Part shown: positions 7,975 through 16,023 of the stretch, one piece after another
How the letters are laid out: each line of letters begins with the position of its first letter
Position numbering within the stretch: position 1 is the first letter of the stretch
NCBI GenBank assembly: GCA_944388215.1
Contig: CALXHT010000003.1
Location: 45,616-109,615, forward strand
DNA length: 64,000 nt
Origin: an uncultured Gemmiger sp.
GTDB taxonomy: Bacteria; Bacillota; Clostridia; Oscillospirales; Ruminococcaceae
Direction of reading: 5' to 3'
The notes under the pieces: model-generated
Databases searched by the model: none
The model's input: the letters and a program-made list of their open reading frames with translations, nothing else
Told to the model about the DNA's origin: nothing
Translations under genes and position numbers: made by a program

Positions 7975-9551
7975 TGGGCAAGAGCCTCCTTCATGGTATT
8001 GAGCAGCGCCATCATCTGCTGGTGCTTGAACTTGTAGCTGGCTTTGTTGGCGATGAACCGGGCCGAGATGGGCATGAATTCCTCGATGACGGTCAGGTTG
8101 TTTTCCCGCAGCGTGGTGCCGGTCTCCACAATATCCACAATGACATCGGACAGCCCCAGAATGGGGGCCAGTTCAATGGAACCGTTGAGCTTGATGATGT
8201 CGATATCCCGGCCCCGGCGCTCGTAGTGATCCCGGGCAATGTTCACGAACTTGGTGGCCACCCGCAAGGCCCGGCTCTCGTCGTCCACAAAGTCCCTGGG
8301 CCCGGCCACACACATCCGGCATTTGCCCATGCCGGTATCCAGCAGCTCGTAGACATCGGCGTCGGATTCGGCCAGGATGTCCTTGCCCACAATGCCCACA
8401 TCCGCCGCGCCGTGCTCCACATAGATGGCCACGTCGCTGGGCTTCACCAGGAAATACCGCACCCCGGCTTCGGGATTTTCCACCACCAGCTTGCGGGTGT
8501 CGTTGTAATCCTCGCTGGCGCGGTAGCCGGCCTGGGCCAGCAGCCCGTAGGCCTTGTCGCCCAGACGCCCCTTGGGCAGAGCGATGTTGAGCCAGATTTT
8601 TTCCTCTCCGTTGTTGCCGTCCCCGTTTTGGGTGCTGAGCCGCTCCAGCTCGTCCAGATAGATGGCAAACCCGATGGCGTTGGCCCCCGGCGTGAACTTC
8701 TGCATCAGATAGTCGTACCGGCCGCCCTTGAGCACCGCCCGGGGCACCCCGGCCACATAGCCCGTAAAGACCAGGCCGTTGTAATACTCCATCTCATCGG
8801 CCAGGCTCAGGTCCAGCAGCGTGCCGCGGCCGTCCTCACCCAGCTGGTTCTGCAGCGCCTGCAGTTCCTCCAGCGCCGCCCGCTGGGCCTCGCTGCGGCA
8901 TGCCTGCCTGGCGGCGGTGAGCGTAGCCCCCAGCGGCCCGTGCAGCTGCAGCAGCCCGCACAATGCGTCGGCCGCCTCTTCCGTCAGTCCCGCCGCCAGG
9001 GCGGCGGCATGCAGTTCATGGGCATTTTTCTCGTTGAGCAATTCCAGCAGCCGTCCCCGGGCCGCCTGGGGCACCTGCAGATCGTCCAGCAGGCCGGTGA
9101 CAAAACCCATGTGGCTGACTTCCAGCACCGTGGGTACCTGCAGCGCTGCCAGACTTTGCAGCGCCAGCCGGACCACCTCCGCCTGGGCCGCCGCATCCAC
9201 CGCGCCCATGCACTCCAGGCCCATCTGGTGGATGGTCTGGAAGGTGTGGCTCTCCCGGCTGGGACGGCAGACCTCTTCATTATAATAGAAGCGCTTGCAC
9301 TCCCCCGGCGCCGGCTGGGCCGTCTTGGCAATGGACAGCGTCACGTCCGGCTTGATGGCCCGCAGCTTGCCGTCCAGGTCGGTGAAGGTCACCACCTGGG
9401 CATCGGGCAGAAACCGCTGATACTCCTGGTAGAGGGCGTACTCCTCAAACCGGGAACAGCGATACTTGCGATAGCCTGCCCCCTCGTACAAAGCCCGCAG
9501 CCGGAACGTGGCCTGTTCCGCCGGGGTAAAATTCTGCAGCTGGATTTCCAT
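7971..9551 (-). CDS. hisZ-hisG: Fused ATP phosphoribosyltransferase: HisZ regulatory domain joined to short-form HisG
   Basis: One uninterrupted 526-residue frame holds two proteins normally encoded separately. Residues 1 to about 305 are HisZ, a histidyl-tRNA-synthetase paralogue (IKPDVTLSIAKTA, and GGRYDYLMQKFTPGANAIGF near its end). A linker rich in N, G and E (STQNGDGNNGEEK) leads into a complete short-form HisG from residue about 319 (LNIALPKGRLGDKA, DVGIVGKDIL, DVIVDIVETGTTLRENNL). In separate-subunit systems HisZ and HisG form an octamer that starts histidine synthesis and is inhibited by histidine. Starts further upstream are in frame, but GGGGAG precedes the ATG at 9551. The promoter lies directly upstream; this is the first gene of the operon. 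Confidence 0.92.
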   Translation of the reverse strand: MEIQLQNFTPAEQATFRLRALYEGAGYRKYRCSRFEEYALYQEYQRFLPDAQVVTFTDLDGKLRAIKPDVTLSIAKTAQPAPGECKRFYYNEEVCRPSRESHTFQTIHQMGLECMGAVDAAAQAEVVRLALQSLAALQVPTVLEVSHMGFVTGLLDDLQVPQAARGRLLELLNEKNAHELHAAALAAGLTEEAADALCGLLQLHGPLGATLTAARQACRSEAQRAALEELQALQNQLGEDGRGTLLDLSLADEMEYYNGLVFTGYVAGVPRAVLKGGRYDYLMQKFTPGANAIGFAIYLDELERLSTQNGDGNNGEEKIWLNIALPKGRLGDKAYGLLAQAGYRASEDYNDTRKLVVENPEAGVRYFLVKPSDVAIYVEHGAADVGIVGKDILAESDADVYELLDTGMGKCRMCVAGPRDFVDDESRALRVATKFVNIARDHYERRGRDIDIIKLNGSIELAPILGLSDVIVDIVETGTTLRENNLTVIEEFMPISARFIANKASYKFKHQQMMALLNTMKEALAQ

Positions 9552-9584
9552 ATCAAACTCCCCGCCTCTCACACATATAGGTTC

Positions 9585-9613
9585 ATTATACTTTAGCGCC
9601 ATAAAGTTGTAAA
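9585..9613 (-). promoter_or_regulatory. Main promoter of the his operon
   Basis: TTTACA (9613-9608), 17-base spacer, perfect TATAAT (9590-9585) on the minus strand. The leader is only about 27 nt, so there is no room for a T-box or a long attenuator. A perfect GTGCAT-TTTT-ATGCAC inverted repeat (9614-9629) abuts the upstream edge of the -35 and could be a regulator site. Confidence 0.8.
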
Positions 9614-9629
9614 GTGCATTTTTATGCAC
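9614..9629. repeat. Inverted repeat abutting the his promoter
   Basis: GTGCAT, four T, ATGCAC: a 6-bp perfect palindrome with a 4-base spacer immediately upstream of the his -35. It may be an operator or may simply follow the neighbouring terminator. No known regulator is recognised. Confidence 0.4.
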
Positions 9630-9643
9630 CGAAACAGAAAAAG

Positions 9644-9673
9644 GGCGCACCTTTGCCTTCACAAAGATGCGCC
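9644..9673 (-). terminator. Intrinsic terminator of the acidic membrane-anchored protein gene
   Basis: On the minus strand GGCGCATCTTTG and CAAAGGTGCGCC form a 12-bp stem (one G-T pair) with a 6-base loop, followed by CCTTTTTC. It separates the gene at 9690-10067 from the his operon. Confidence 0.8.
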
Positions 9674-9689
9674 TGAATCGCTTGGTCTA

Positions 9690-10067
9690 TCAGCCTCTGC
9701 AGCCCTGTTCGTCCCAGTCACCGAAGTCCGCGGGGTCCGCGATCTTGGTGGCGTCGTACTTGCCGTCCGCCGTTCTGGGCACCTCCACGGCACCCAGTTC
9801 CACCGGGTTGACATTGGGGGTATCGTCACCGGCTGCCGCAGGATGGGCAGCCACAGGCGGCTGGTATACGGGGGACGCGGCCGCGGAGGCATCTTCCGCC
9901 TCGGCAGACGCATCGTCTTCGGGCTCGGCGTCGGTTTCAACCTCGTCCGCCGGGCCCACAATATGCTCGTATTCCTCGCCGTGCTCGCGCTTCTGCAGCA
10001 CATACACAGCGGCGCCCACCGCAGCGGCACCCACAGCCAGACCGGCCAGTTTCTTCAGCAAAGACAT
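9690..10067 (-). CDS. Small acidic protein with N-terminal membrane anchor, unknown function
   Basis: A 125-residue protein not recognised as any family. It starts MSLLKKLAGLAVGAAAVGAA, a short basic tip plus one hydrophobic alanine/glycine-rich helix (residues 6-22), then becomes strongly acidic and disordered (Asp/Glu/Ala-rich to residue about 60) with a conserved-looking end (KYDATKIADPADFGDWDEQG). The start at 10067 is chosen over longer in-frame starts because AAGAGG precedes it. It is monocistronic, with its own promoter and terminator. The tail would lie on one side of the membrane; orientation cannot be told. Confidence 0.7.
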   Translation of the reverse strand: MSLLKKLAGLAVGAAAVGAAVYVLQKREHGEEYEHIVGPADEVETDAEPEDDASAEAEDASAAASPVYQPPVAAHPAAAGDDTPNVNPVELGAVEVPRTADGKYDATKIADPADFGDWDEQGCRG

Positions 10068-10107
10068 GTCAAAACCTCTTTTCGCATTCCCAACTTGGTT
10101 TTGGGTT

Positions 10108-10136
10108 AGTATACCACACTCTGCAACAAAATACAA
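10108..10136 (-). promoter_or_regulatory. Promoter of the acidic membrane-anchored protein gene
   Basis: TTGTAT (10136-10131), 17-base spacer, TATACT (10113-10108) on the minus strand, about 40 bases before the ATG. Confidence 0.5.
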
Positions 10137-10215
10137 GCATGAGGAATTTTTTTGCCGACTTTCCGCTTTCCCGGCTTTCCGGGTCCTGTCCTCCGGGCCA
10201 CCCGGGGGGTGCTTT

Positions 10216-12855
10216 TCAGCGCGCGCGGCGGCGCTGCAGCGCCTTGATGCCTTCCACAACGGGGATGACCACCGCCGCCAGCGCCAGAGCCAGCAGATAT
10301 TCCGGCAGCGAAACCGGGGTAAAGCCGAACATCCGCGCCACCAGAGGGATTTCCAGCACCGCCGTGGTCAGCACCAGGCTGCCCAGCATGGCGCCCCATA
10401 GCACAAGGTTGTGGGTGTGCAGCGAGAAGACGCTCTTGCGCTGGCTGCGCAGGTTGAAGCTGTGGAAGATTTCGCACATGCTCATGGTCAGGAAGGCCAT
10501 GGTCATGCCGTCCGGGCTGACGCCCCGGGGCATCTCCCAGGCGCCCGCCTCGATGCAGTGGCCCAGGATGTAAGACACCATCGTGATGCCCGCGATGAGC
10601 ACTCCCTGGTAGGCGATGTCAGTGCCCAGTCCACCAGCAAAAATGCCGTCGGTTGTGCGGCGGGGCGGCCGGGACATGGTGTCCGGCTCACCGGGTTCCA
10701 TGCCCAGCGCCAGGGCCGGGAAGCAGTCGGTGATCAGGTTGATAAACAGAAGGTGCACCGGGTTGAGCAGCGTAAAGCCCAGCAGCGTGGCGCCGAACAC
10801 CCCCAGCACCTCGCTCATGTTGGAGGCCAGCAGGAACTGGATGGATTTGCGGATGTTGTCGTAGATGCGGCGGCCTTCCTCCACGGCGGCCACGATTGTG
10901 GCAAAGTTGTCGTCTGCCAGCACCATATCGGCCACGTTCTTGGTCACGTCGGTGCCGGTGACGCCCATACCGATGCCGATATCCGCCATTTTCAGGGAGG
11001 GGGCATCGTTGACGCCGTCCCCCGTCATGGCCGTCACGGCGCCGCGGCTGCGCCAGGCCGCCACAATGCGGGACTTGTGTTCGGGCTGCACCCGGGCATA
11101 CACGCTGTACTGCGTCACGGCCGCTGCCAGCTCCTTATCGGAGAGGGCATCCAGCTCCGCGCCCGTCACCGCCTGGGACGCATCCTCCAGGATGTGCAGC
11201 TGGCGGGCAATGGCCACCGCCGTGTCCTTATGGTCGCCGGTGATCATCACCGGCCGGATGCCCGCCTGGCGGCATTCCGCGATGGCTTTCTCCACCTCGG
11301 GCCGCACCGGGTCCATCATGCCGGTCAGTCCCAGGAAGCACAGCTCCTGTTCCAGCTGTTCCGGCGTGTCAAAGTCCGGCTGCTGCGGCCAGCGCCGCTC
11401 CGCTGCCGCCAGCACCCGCAGAGCCCTGTCGGCCATGGCCTTGTTCTCCGCCAGAATGGCAGCCCGTTTTTCCTTCGTCATAGGCAAGGCCCTGCCCTCT
11501 TCCCAACAGGAGGTGCAGCGGGCCAGCACCACGTCGGGGGCGCCTTTGGTGTACTGGATATAGCCCTCTTCCGCCCTGTGCACGGTGGACATCATCTTGC
11601 GTCCCGAATCAAAGGGCGCTTCCGCCACCCGGGGCTGCGCCGCCTCCAGCCGGTCCTTGGGCAGGCCCTGGGCGGCGGCAAAATTCACCAGCGCCGCCTC
11701 GGTGGGCTCGCCCTCCGCATGGTCCTCCCCGTTCAGCACCGCGTCATTGCACAGCGTCATGGCGGTGGCCAGTTCACGGGTATCCCCCCGGTGCTCCACC
11801 ACCGTCATGCGGTTCTGGGTCAGCGTGCCGGTCTTGTCGGTACAGATCACCTGGGTACACCCCAGTGTCTCCACCGCGGTCAGGCGCCGGATGACCGCTT
11901 TGCGGCGGCTCATGTTGGTGACGCCGATGGAGAGCACCACCGTCACCACCGTGGCCAAGCCCTCGGGGATGGCCGCCACCGCCAGCGACACCGCCACCAT
12001 GAAGGTGGAGAGCACATTCTGCCATGTGAAGGAACCGGCGGCGATGAGGTCAAACAGGAAGATGAACACGCAGATGCCCAACACCAGCTTGGACAGCGTT
12101 CTGCCCAGTTCGTCCAGGCGGCGCTGCAACGGCGTCTGCTCCTCCTCCGTGCCGGACAGCGCCCCGGCGATCTTGCCCATCTCGGTCTGCATGCCGGTGG
12201 CGGTAATCACCGCCCGGCCCCGGCCGTAGACCACCGTGGAGCCCATATAGCACATATTCTTCCGGTCGGCCAGCGGCACTTCGGTCTGGCCGGGCTGCAA
12301 TGACAGCAGTTTTACCAGCTTGGTGACCGGTACGCTCTCCCCTGTCAGGGCGGCCTCCTCGATCTTGAGGCTGGCACTCTCCAGCAGACGGCCGTCCGCC
12401 GGGACGCTGTCCCCCGCCTCCAGTACCACCACGTCCCCGGGCACAAGCTCCTCGCTGTGCAGGGTGATCTGGTGTCCGTCCCGCATCACCTTGCAGGTGG
12501 CGGCTGTCATGGTCTGCAACGCTTCGATGGCTGCCTCGGCCTTGCTCTCCTGCACCACGCCCAGAATGGCATTGAGCAGCACCACCACCAGGATGATGGC
12601 GGCTTCGGCGAAATTTTCCCCCGCCACAAAATTGGTAATGCCCGACACCACCGCCGCCGCCAGCAGAATCAGCAGCATGGGGTCCTTCAGCTGTTGGACG
12701 AACCGCTGTGCCAGCGTGGGTTTGGGTGCCCCTCGCAGCCGGTTGGGGCCATACTGCCCCAGACGTTCCTCGGCCTGTGGGGTGCTCAGACCCTGTGCAG
12801 AGGTGCCCAGCTGCTGCAGAACCTGGGCAGTGGATTGCGTGTAAACCTGCTCCAT
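10216..12855 (-). CDS. P2-type cation-transporting ATPase (Ca2+/Mn2+ class)
   Basis: An 879-residue P-type ATPase with the N-terminal cation ATPase domain, PEGL in membrane helix 4 (AAIPEGLATVVTVV), the phosphorylated aspartate in ICTDKTGTLTQNRM, the hinge MTGDGVNDAPSLKMADIG, and FINLITDCFPALALG in helix 6, all typical of P2A/P2B calcium pumps. It uses ATP to export a divalent cation. Its leader is a strong match to the manganese-sensing yybP-ykoY riboswitch, so Mn2+ export (as for Lactococcus YoaB) is more likely than, or additional to, Ca2+. In-frame starts exist upstream, but AAGGAGG lies nine bases before the ATG at 12855 and a riboswitch terminator lies ahead of it. Confidence 0.93.
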   Translation of the reverse strand: MEQVYTQSTAQVLQQLGTSAQGLSTPQAEERLGQYGPNRLRGAPKPTLAQRFVQQLKDPMLLILLAAAVVSGITNFVAGENFAEAAIILVVVLLNAILGVVQESKAEAAIEALQTMTAATCKVMRDGHQITLHSEELVPGDVVVLEAGDSVPADGRLLESASLKIEEAALTGESVPVTKLVKLLSLQPGQTEVPLADRKNMCYMGSTVVYGRGRAVITATGMQTEMGKIAGALSGTEEEQTPLQRRLDELGRTLSKLVLGICVFIFLFDLIAAGSFTWQNVLSTFMVAVSLAVAAIPEGLATVVTVVLSIGVTNMSRRKAVIRRLTAVETLGCTQVICTDKTGTLTQNRMTVVEHRGDTRELATAMTLCNDAVLNGEDHAEGEPTEAALVNFAAAQGLPKDRLEAAQPRVAEAPFDSGRKMMSTVHRAEEGYIQYTKGAPDVVLARCTSCWEEGRALPMTKEKRAAILAENKAMADRALRVLAAAERRWPQQPDFDTPEQLEQELCFLGLTGMMDPVRPEVEKAIAECRQAGIRPVMITGDHKDTAVAIARQLHILEDASQAVTGAELDALSDKELAAAVTQYSVYARVQPEHKSRIVAAWRSRGAVTAMTGDGVNDAPSLKMADIGIGMGVTGTDVTKNVADMVLADDNFATIVAAVEEGRRIYDNIRKSIQFLLASNMSEVLGVFGATLLGFTLLNPVHLLFINLITDCFPALALGMEPGEPDTMSRPPRRTTDGIFAGGLGTDIAYQGVLIAGITMVSYILGHCIEAGAWEMPRGVSPDGMTMAFLTMSMCEIFHSFNLRSQRKSVFSLHTHNLVLWGAMLGSLVLTTAVLEIPLVARMFGFTPVSLPEYLLALALAAVVIPVVEGIKALQRRRAR

Positions 12856-12882
12856 GGCGGATGCCTCCTTTCGGACGGGTAG

Positions 12883-13008
12883 AAAAAAACTCATGCACAG
12901 GGAATTCCTGTGCATGAGTCTCATTCTATGAATTCCGGCGGTCCGGGCCGGTGGGCCGGGTATGGCGAACGCGCCGCGCACCATGCAGTGCGGAATTACT
13001 CCCTCATG
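12883..13008 (-). promoter_or_regulatory. Manganese riboswitch (yybP-ykoY type) with terminator platform
   Basis: In minus-strand order: CATGAG (13008-13003) and CTCATG (12918-12913) form P1. The conserved GGAGTA directly follows the P1 5' strand, and GAGA precedes the 3' strand, as in B. subtilis ykoY (GGAGUA..AGA). Inside are hairpins CGCAC/GTGCG, CGGCG/CGCCG and a short ATTC-ATA-GAAT before P1 closes. The P1 3' strand is also the start of a 12-bp terminator stem (CTCATGCACAGG, loop, mate) followed by seven T (12883-12918). P1 and terminator are therefore mutually exclusive: ligand-stabilised P1 should permit transcription of the cation ATPase. Confidence 0.78.
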
Positions 13009-13016
13009 GTACTTTC

Positions 13017-13046
13017 ATTGTACATAGGAAGCGCCGCGTTTGTCAA
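13017..13046 (-). promoter_or_regulatory. Promoter of the riboswitch-controlled cation ATPase
   Basis: Perfect TTGACA (13046-13041), 18-base spacer, TACAAT (13022-13017) on the minus strand. Transcription would start near 13010, right at the riboswitch P1 stem. Confidence 0.8.
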
Positions 13047-13060
13047 GAATAACCCGCCGG

Positions 13061-15085
13061 TCACTCTGTTTTTTCCACCGTGATGCCGGTGATGGTGATC
13101 GGCGTATCGTCCAGCGTGTGCACCGCCGTGCGCCAGTAGTACAGCGGCGTGCCGGTGGTGAAGGTAAAGGTCATCCGCGCCGGGTCAATGTCGGTGAATT
13201 CCACGTCCAGCTTGTAGGTTTCCTGGTTGATCAGGCCGTGGCGGGCGTAGATATAGCTGTGATCGAACCCGCTGCCCGTCAGCGTCACACGGTAGGTGCC
13301 GGGGAAGAGCATCCAGGCATCGGTCATCATCTCGCCGCCGCTGCCCAGCTGCACGCCGTCGGCGTTGATGGAACCGTTGGTCACGTCGGAGAGTTTCAGA
13401 TCCACTTCGTGGGTGTTGGCCTGGGGCGCTGTGTCTTCCGGCAGGTCCAGCGGCTCCACGCTGCCGATCAGGATGCCGTTCAGCCGGTAATAGTGCAGCC
13501 CGAAGGAATCCCGCGCCAGTTCGTCCTCGTCGATAAAGACGTAGAGCGTATCCGCCGAAAGGGTGTTCATCTCCCCGGCCAGCGTCACCGCCGCCAGATT
13601 GCCGTCCATGTGGCCCATATAGAAGCTATTGGAGGTCCAGCCGTGGTCCGCCGCAAAGGCAGCCAGATCCCAGAATTCGTCATGTTCAAAGTCAAAGCTG
13701 GCAAAGGCCAGATGCCGGAACCGGCCGGAGGACGCCAGTGTCTCCCAGGCGGGATCGGTGAGGATCGTCTGGTCCGCGTAGGTTTCCGCCGCATGGTAAC
13801 GGGCGAAACGGTTGGACAGTTCCTCCCGCTGGCCGTAGCCCTGCAAAAGGGCGCAGGCCGCCAGCAGCACCACCGCCGCCCGGCCGTTCCAGACCCGCAG
13901 CACCACACCGCCGGCCAGCAGGGCCAGCAGCAGTCCGGCCAGCCAGGCCAGCCGGGCGCAGGAGGAAAACATCGCCCAGAAATCCATAAGCAGCTGGGGA
14001 ATGGGCACGGTGCCCAGGGTGTGGCCGCCCAGCGTAACGGTGTTGCCCATGGCAGCCACCGCGTCCAGCATCAGCACCACGGCCCCGGCCGCCAGCCAGG
14101 CACCATGACGGCGGCACAAGGCGGCAAACTGCACCTTGCCGCGCAGGCGGGCCACCAGCAGGCCCACCACCGCCAGTACCAGCGCAGCCACGGCCCCCAG
14201 ACCGATGTAGACATCCTGCTCCCAGCTGGCCTGAAGGCCCGGCACCACCAGATTGACGAGGTCGGCTCCGTTGAGGTAGCCGTTGGAGTACCCGGCGAAG
14301 TTGGAAGCAAAAGCCCCCAGCGCCACCAGTTCCACGCCGGCCCCCGCGCAGAAGCATACCACCGGCAGCACCACGGCGGCGACGCCCCTCTTTTGCAGGG
14401 CGCGGCGGACCGCATAGCCCACCAGCACGATGCCCACCATGGGCAGGTAGTAGAGATGGATGCCTGCGCAGAGGATGCCCATGCCCGCCCAGGCCAGACA
14501 GGCGCGGCGGGTGGTGGGCAGCAGCGCATCACTTTTCAGCCAGAGCCAGACGGCCAGCAATACCAGCCAGTTGGCCGCCAGCGCCGTGTGGGCAAACATA
14601 CGCACGGTCAGGGCCGGAAACAGCACCAGAATGCCGGCCCCCGCCACGGTGGCCCAGCAGCGGGCAGTCTGTTCTTTACGGACGCCCCCCAGCCGGGCCA
14701 GGATAGCCTGGGCGAAACCGCCCTGCAGCGCGTAGCAGGCAAGGCCCCACCAGCCGAAATACTGGAACCGGGCAGGCAGGATGGGGCCCAGGCATTTGAA
14801 GAGCAGTGCCAGCAGCGGGATGGAATCGGTAAACAGGACGCTGGTACGGTAGGGGTAGATGTTGCTGTAGTTGGCACCGATGTAAGGCAGATGGACCGGG
14901 CTCTGGCGGAAGAAGGCCCAGCCCAGGTAGTGCTGGGAGGGGTCGGGGCTGGGATTGTTGAGAATCCAGTCCACGCTGGCCGGATTCAGCACCTGCACCC
15001 CATATAAAGCCACAAAGACCAGCGCGCCCAAAAGCGCGCCGGTCAGCGGCCAGCGAAATCGACGGATCGCGGCAAATTTTTGCAT
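13061..15085 (-). CDS. Large polytopic membrane protein, DUF6311-like (GT-C-like)
   Basis: A 674-residue protein with about eleven hydrophobic helices in residues 1-420 and a soluble C-terminal half of about 240 residues rich in beta-type sequence. The N-terminal part carries the pattern DWILNNPSPDPSQHYLGW, then FFRQSPVHLPYIG and LFTDSIPLLALLFK, which I associate with DUF6311 membrane proteins, thought to be GT-C-type glycosyltransferases that use lipid-linked sugars. The catalytic role is inference. Its stop is only nine bases from the neighbouring epimerase-like gene, with which it probably forms an operon; a surface-glycan modification function would fit that pairing. Confidence 0.7.
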   Translation of the reverse strand: MQKFAAIRRFRWPLTGALLGALVFVALYGVQVLNPASVDWILNNPSPDPSQHYLGWAFFRQSPVHLPYIGANYSNIYPYRTSVLFTDSIPLLALLFKCLGPILPARFQYFGWWGLACYALQGGFAQAILARLGGVRKEQTARCWATVAGAGILVLFPALTVRMFAHTALAANWLVLLAVWLWLKSDALLPTTRRACLAWAGMGILCAGIHLYYLPMVGIVLVGYAVRRALQKRGVAAVVLPVVCFCAGAGVELVALGAFASNFAGYSNGYLNGADLVNLVVPGLQASWEQDVYIGLGAVAALVLAVVGLLVARLRGKVQFAALCRRHGAWLAAGAVVLMLDAVAAMGNTVTLGGHTLGTVPIPQLLMDFWAMFSSCARLAWLAGLLLALLAGGVVLRVWNGRAAVVLLAACALLQGYGQREELSNRFARYHAAETYADQTILTDPAWETLASSGRFRHLAFASFDFEHDEFWDLAAFAADHGWTSNSFYMGHMDGNLAAVTLAGEMNTLSADTLYVFIDEDELARDSFGLHYYRLNGILIGSVEPLDLPEDTAPQANTHEVDLKLSDVTNGSINADGVQLGSGGEMMTDAWMLFPGTYRVTLTGSGFDHSYIYARHGLINQETYKLDVEFTDIDPARMTFTFTTGTPLYYWRTAVHTLDDTPITITGITVEKTE

Positions 15086-15094
15086 GAGTACTCC

Positions 15095-15976
15095 TCAGCG
15101 CACAAAGGTAGTGGACAGGGTGGTGGACCAGCTCTCACCGCGCTTCAGGGAAGCGGCGCAGGGGCGCTGCTCCCATTCCAGCGGGCCATCCTCCTCGCCG
15201 GCCAGGCTGTGCCACGGCTCGATGCAGACAAAGTGCAGCGGCTTCTTCGGAGTCGACCAGATCAGCACATAAGGGTACCCTTCCACATTGCAGATCACGC
15301 TGCGGCCGGTGTCCTTTTCCACCAGCGAGACATGCTGGGTGCGCAGATTCACCATGCAGTGGCTGTCGTTGTCGAAAAGATCATCGGTGAGCGGAATGGC
15401 CTCGGTGTTGCGGGCCAGATAGTAGCTCTTGCCGCTGAGCAGACCGTGGGGCAGCGCGCTGACACACAGCGGGGATTCGATGCCGTCAAACCGGATCTCG
15501 TAATCCTCGGTGGTGTGGCGGTCATCGAAGGGCAGCGCGAAGGCCGGATGATAGCCGATGCCGAACCGCAGCTGTTCCTCCACCGGGTTCTCCACGCAGA
15601 GGGTGTGGTGGACGGTCTCCCCTTCCAGCACAAAGGTGGAGCGCAGCACAAAGGCGTAAGGCCATTTGGGCAGCGTCTCGGCGTTGGCATGCAGCTCAAA
15701 CTCCAGTGTGTCATCGGTCTGGCGGGTCATCGTATGCTCCACGTCCCGGGCAAACCCGTGCTGGGCGCCCTGGTACTCCACACCCTTGGCAATCATCTTG
15801 CCGTCGGTCAGTTTGCCGGTGTAGGGGAAGAGGATCGGCGCATGGCGGCCCCACACCGCCGGATCGCCGCTCCACATCATCTCCGCACCGGTGGGCTTAT
15901 GGATGACACTGACCACCTCGGCGCCCAAGGAATCTACCGTCAGGCGCAGGATGTCATTTTCGATGGTATACTGCAT
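15095..15976 (-). CDS. Aldose 1-epimerase family protein
   Basis: A 293-residue galactose-mutarotase-fold protein of the LacX/YihR-like branch: GAEVVSVIHKPTGAEMMWSG, WGRHAPILFPYTGKL, GYHPAFALPF and WHSLAGEEDG. The family interconverts alpha and beta anomers of aldoses or binds hexose phosphates. The ATG at 15976 follows a GGAGG-like site; an upstream in-frame start would overlap the next gene. It lies directly upstream of the DUF6311-like gene in transcription order, hinting at sugar supply for that enzyme. The exact substrate is unknown. Confidence 0.85.
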   Translation of the reverse strand: MQYTIENDILRLTVDSLGAEVVSVIHKPTGAEMMWSGDPAVWGRHAPILFPYTGKLTDGKMIAKGVEYQGAQHGFARDVEHTMTRQTDDTLEFELHANAETLPKWPYAFVLRSTFVLEGETVHHTLCVENPVEEQLRFGIGYHPAFALPFDDRHTTEDYEIRFDGIESPLCVSALPHGLLSGKSYYLARNTEAIPLTDDLFDNDSHCMVNLRTQHVSLVEKDTGRSVICNVEGYPYVLIWSTPKKPLHFVCIEPWHSLAGEEDGPLEWEQRPCAASLKRGESWSTTLSTTFVR

Positions 15977-16023
15977 AGCTGTTTCCTCCCGAATCGTATC
16001 ATTCCCGCAGTTGCGGGTATTTT

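Noticed and set aside
10137..10215. Possible terminator after the cation ATPase gene
   Set aside because: GC-rich runs are present but no clean stem with a T-run could be drawn.
12883..12918. The 12-bp T-tailed hairpin taken as a simple terminator of the DUF6311-like gene
   Set aside because: A strong promoter lies upstream of it at 13017-13046, and the hairpin reuses the P1 strand of the riboswitch, so it belongs to the ATPase leader.
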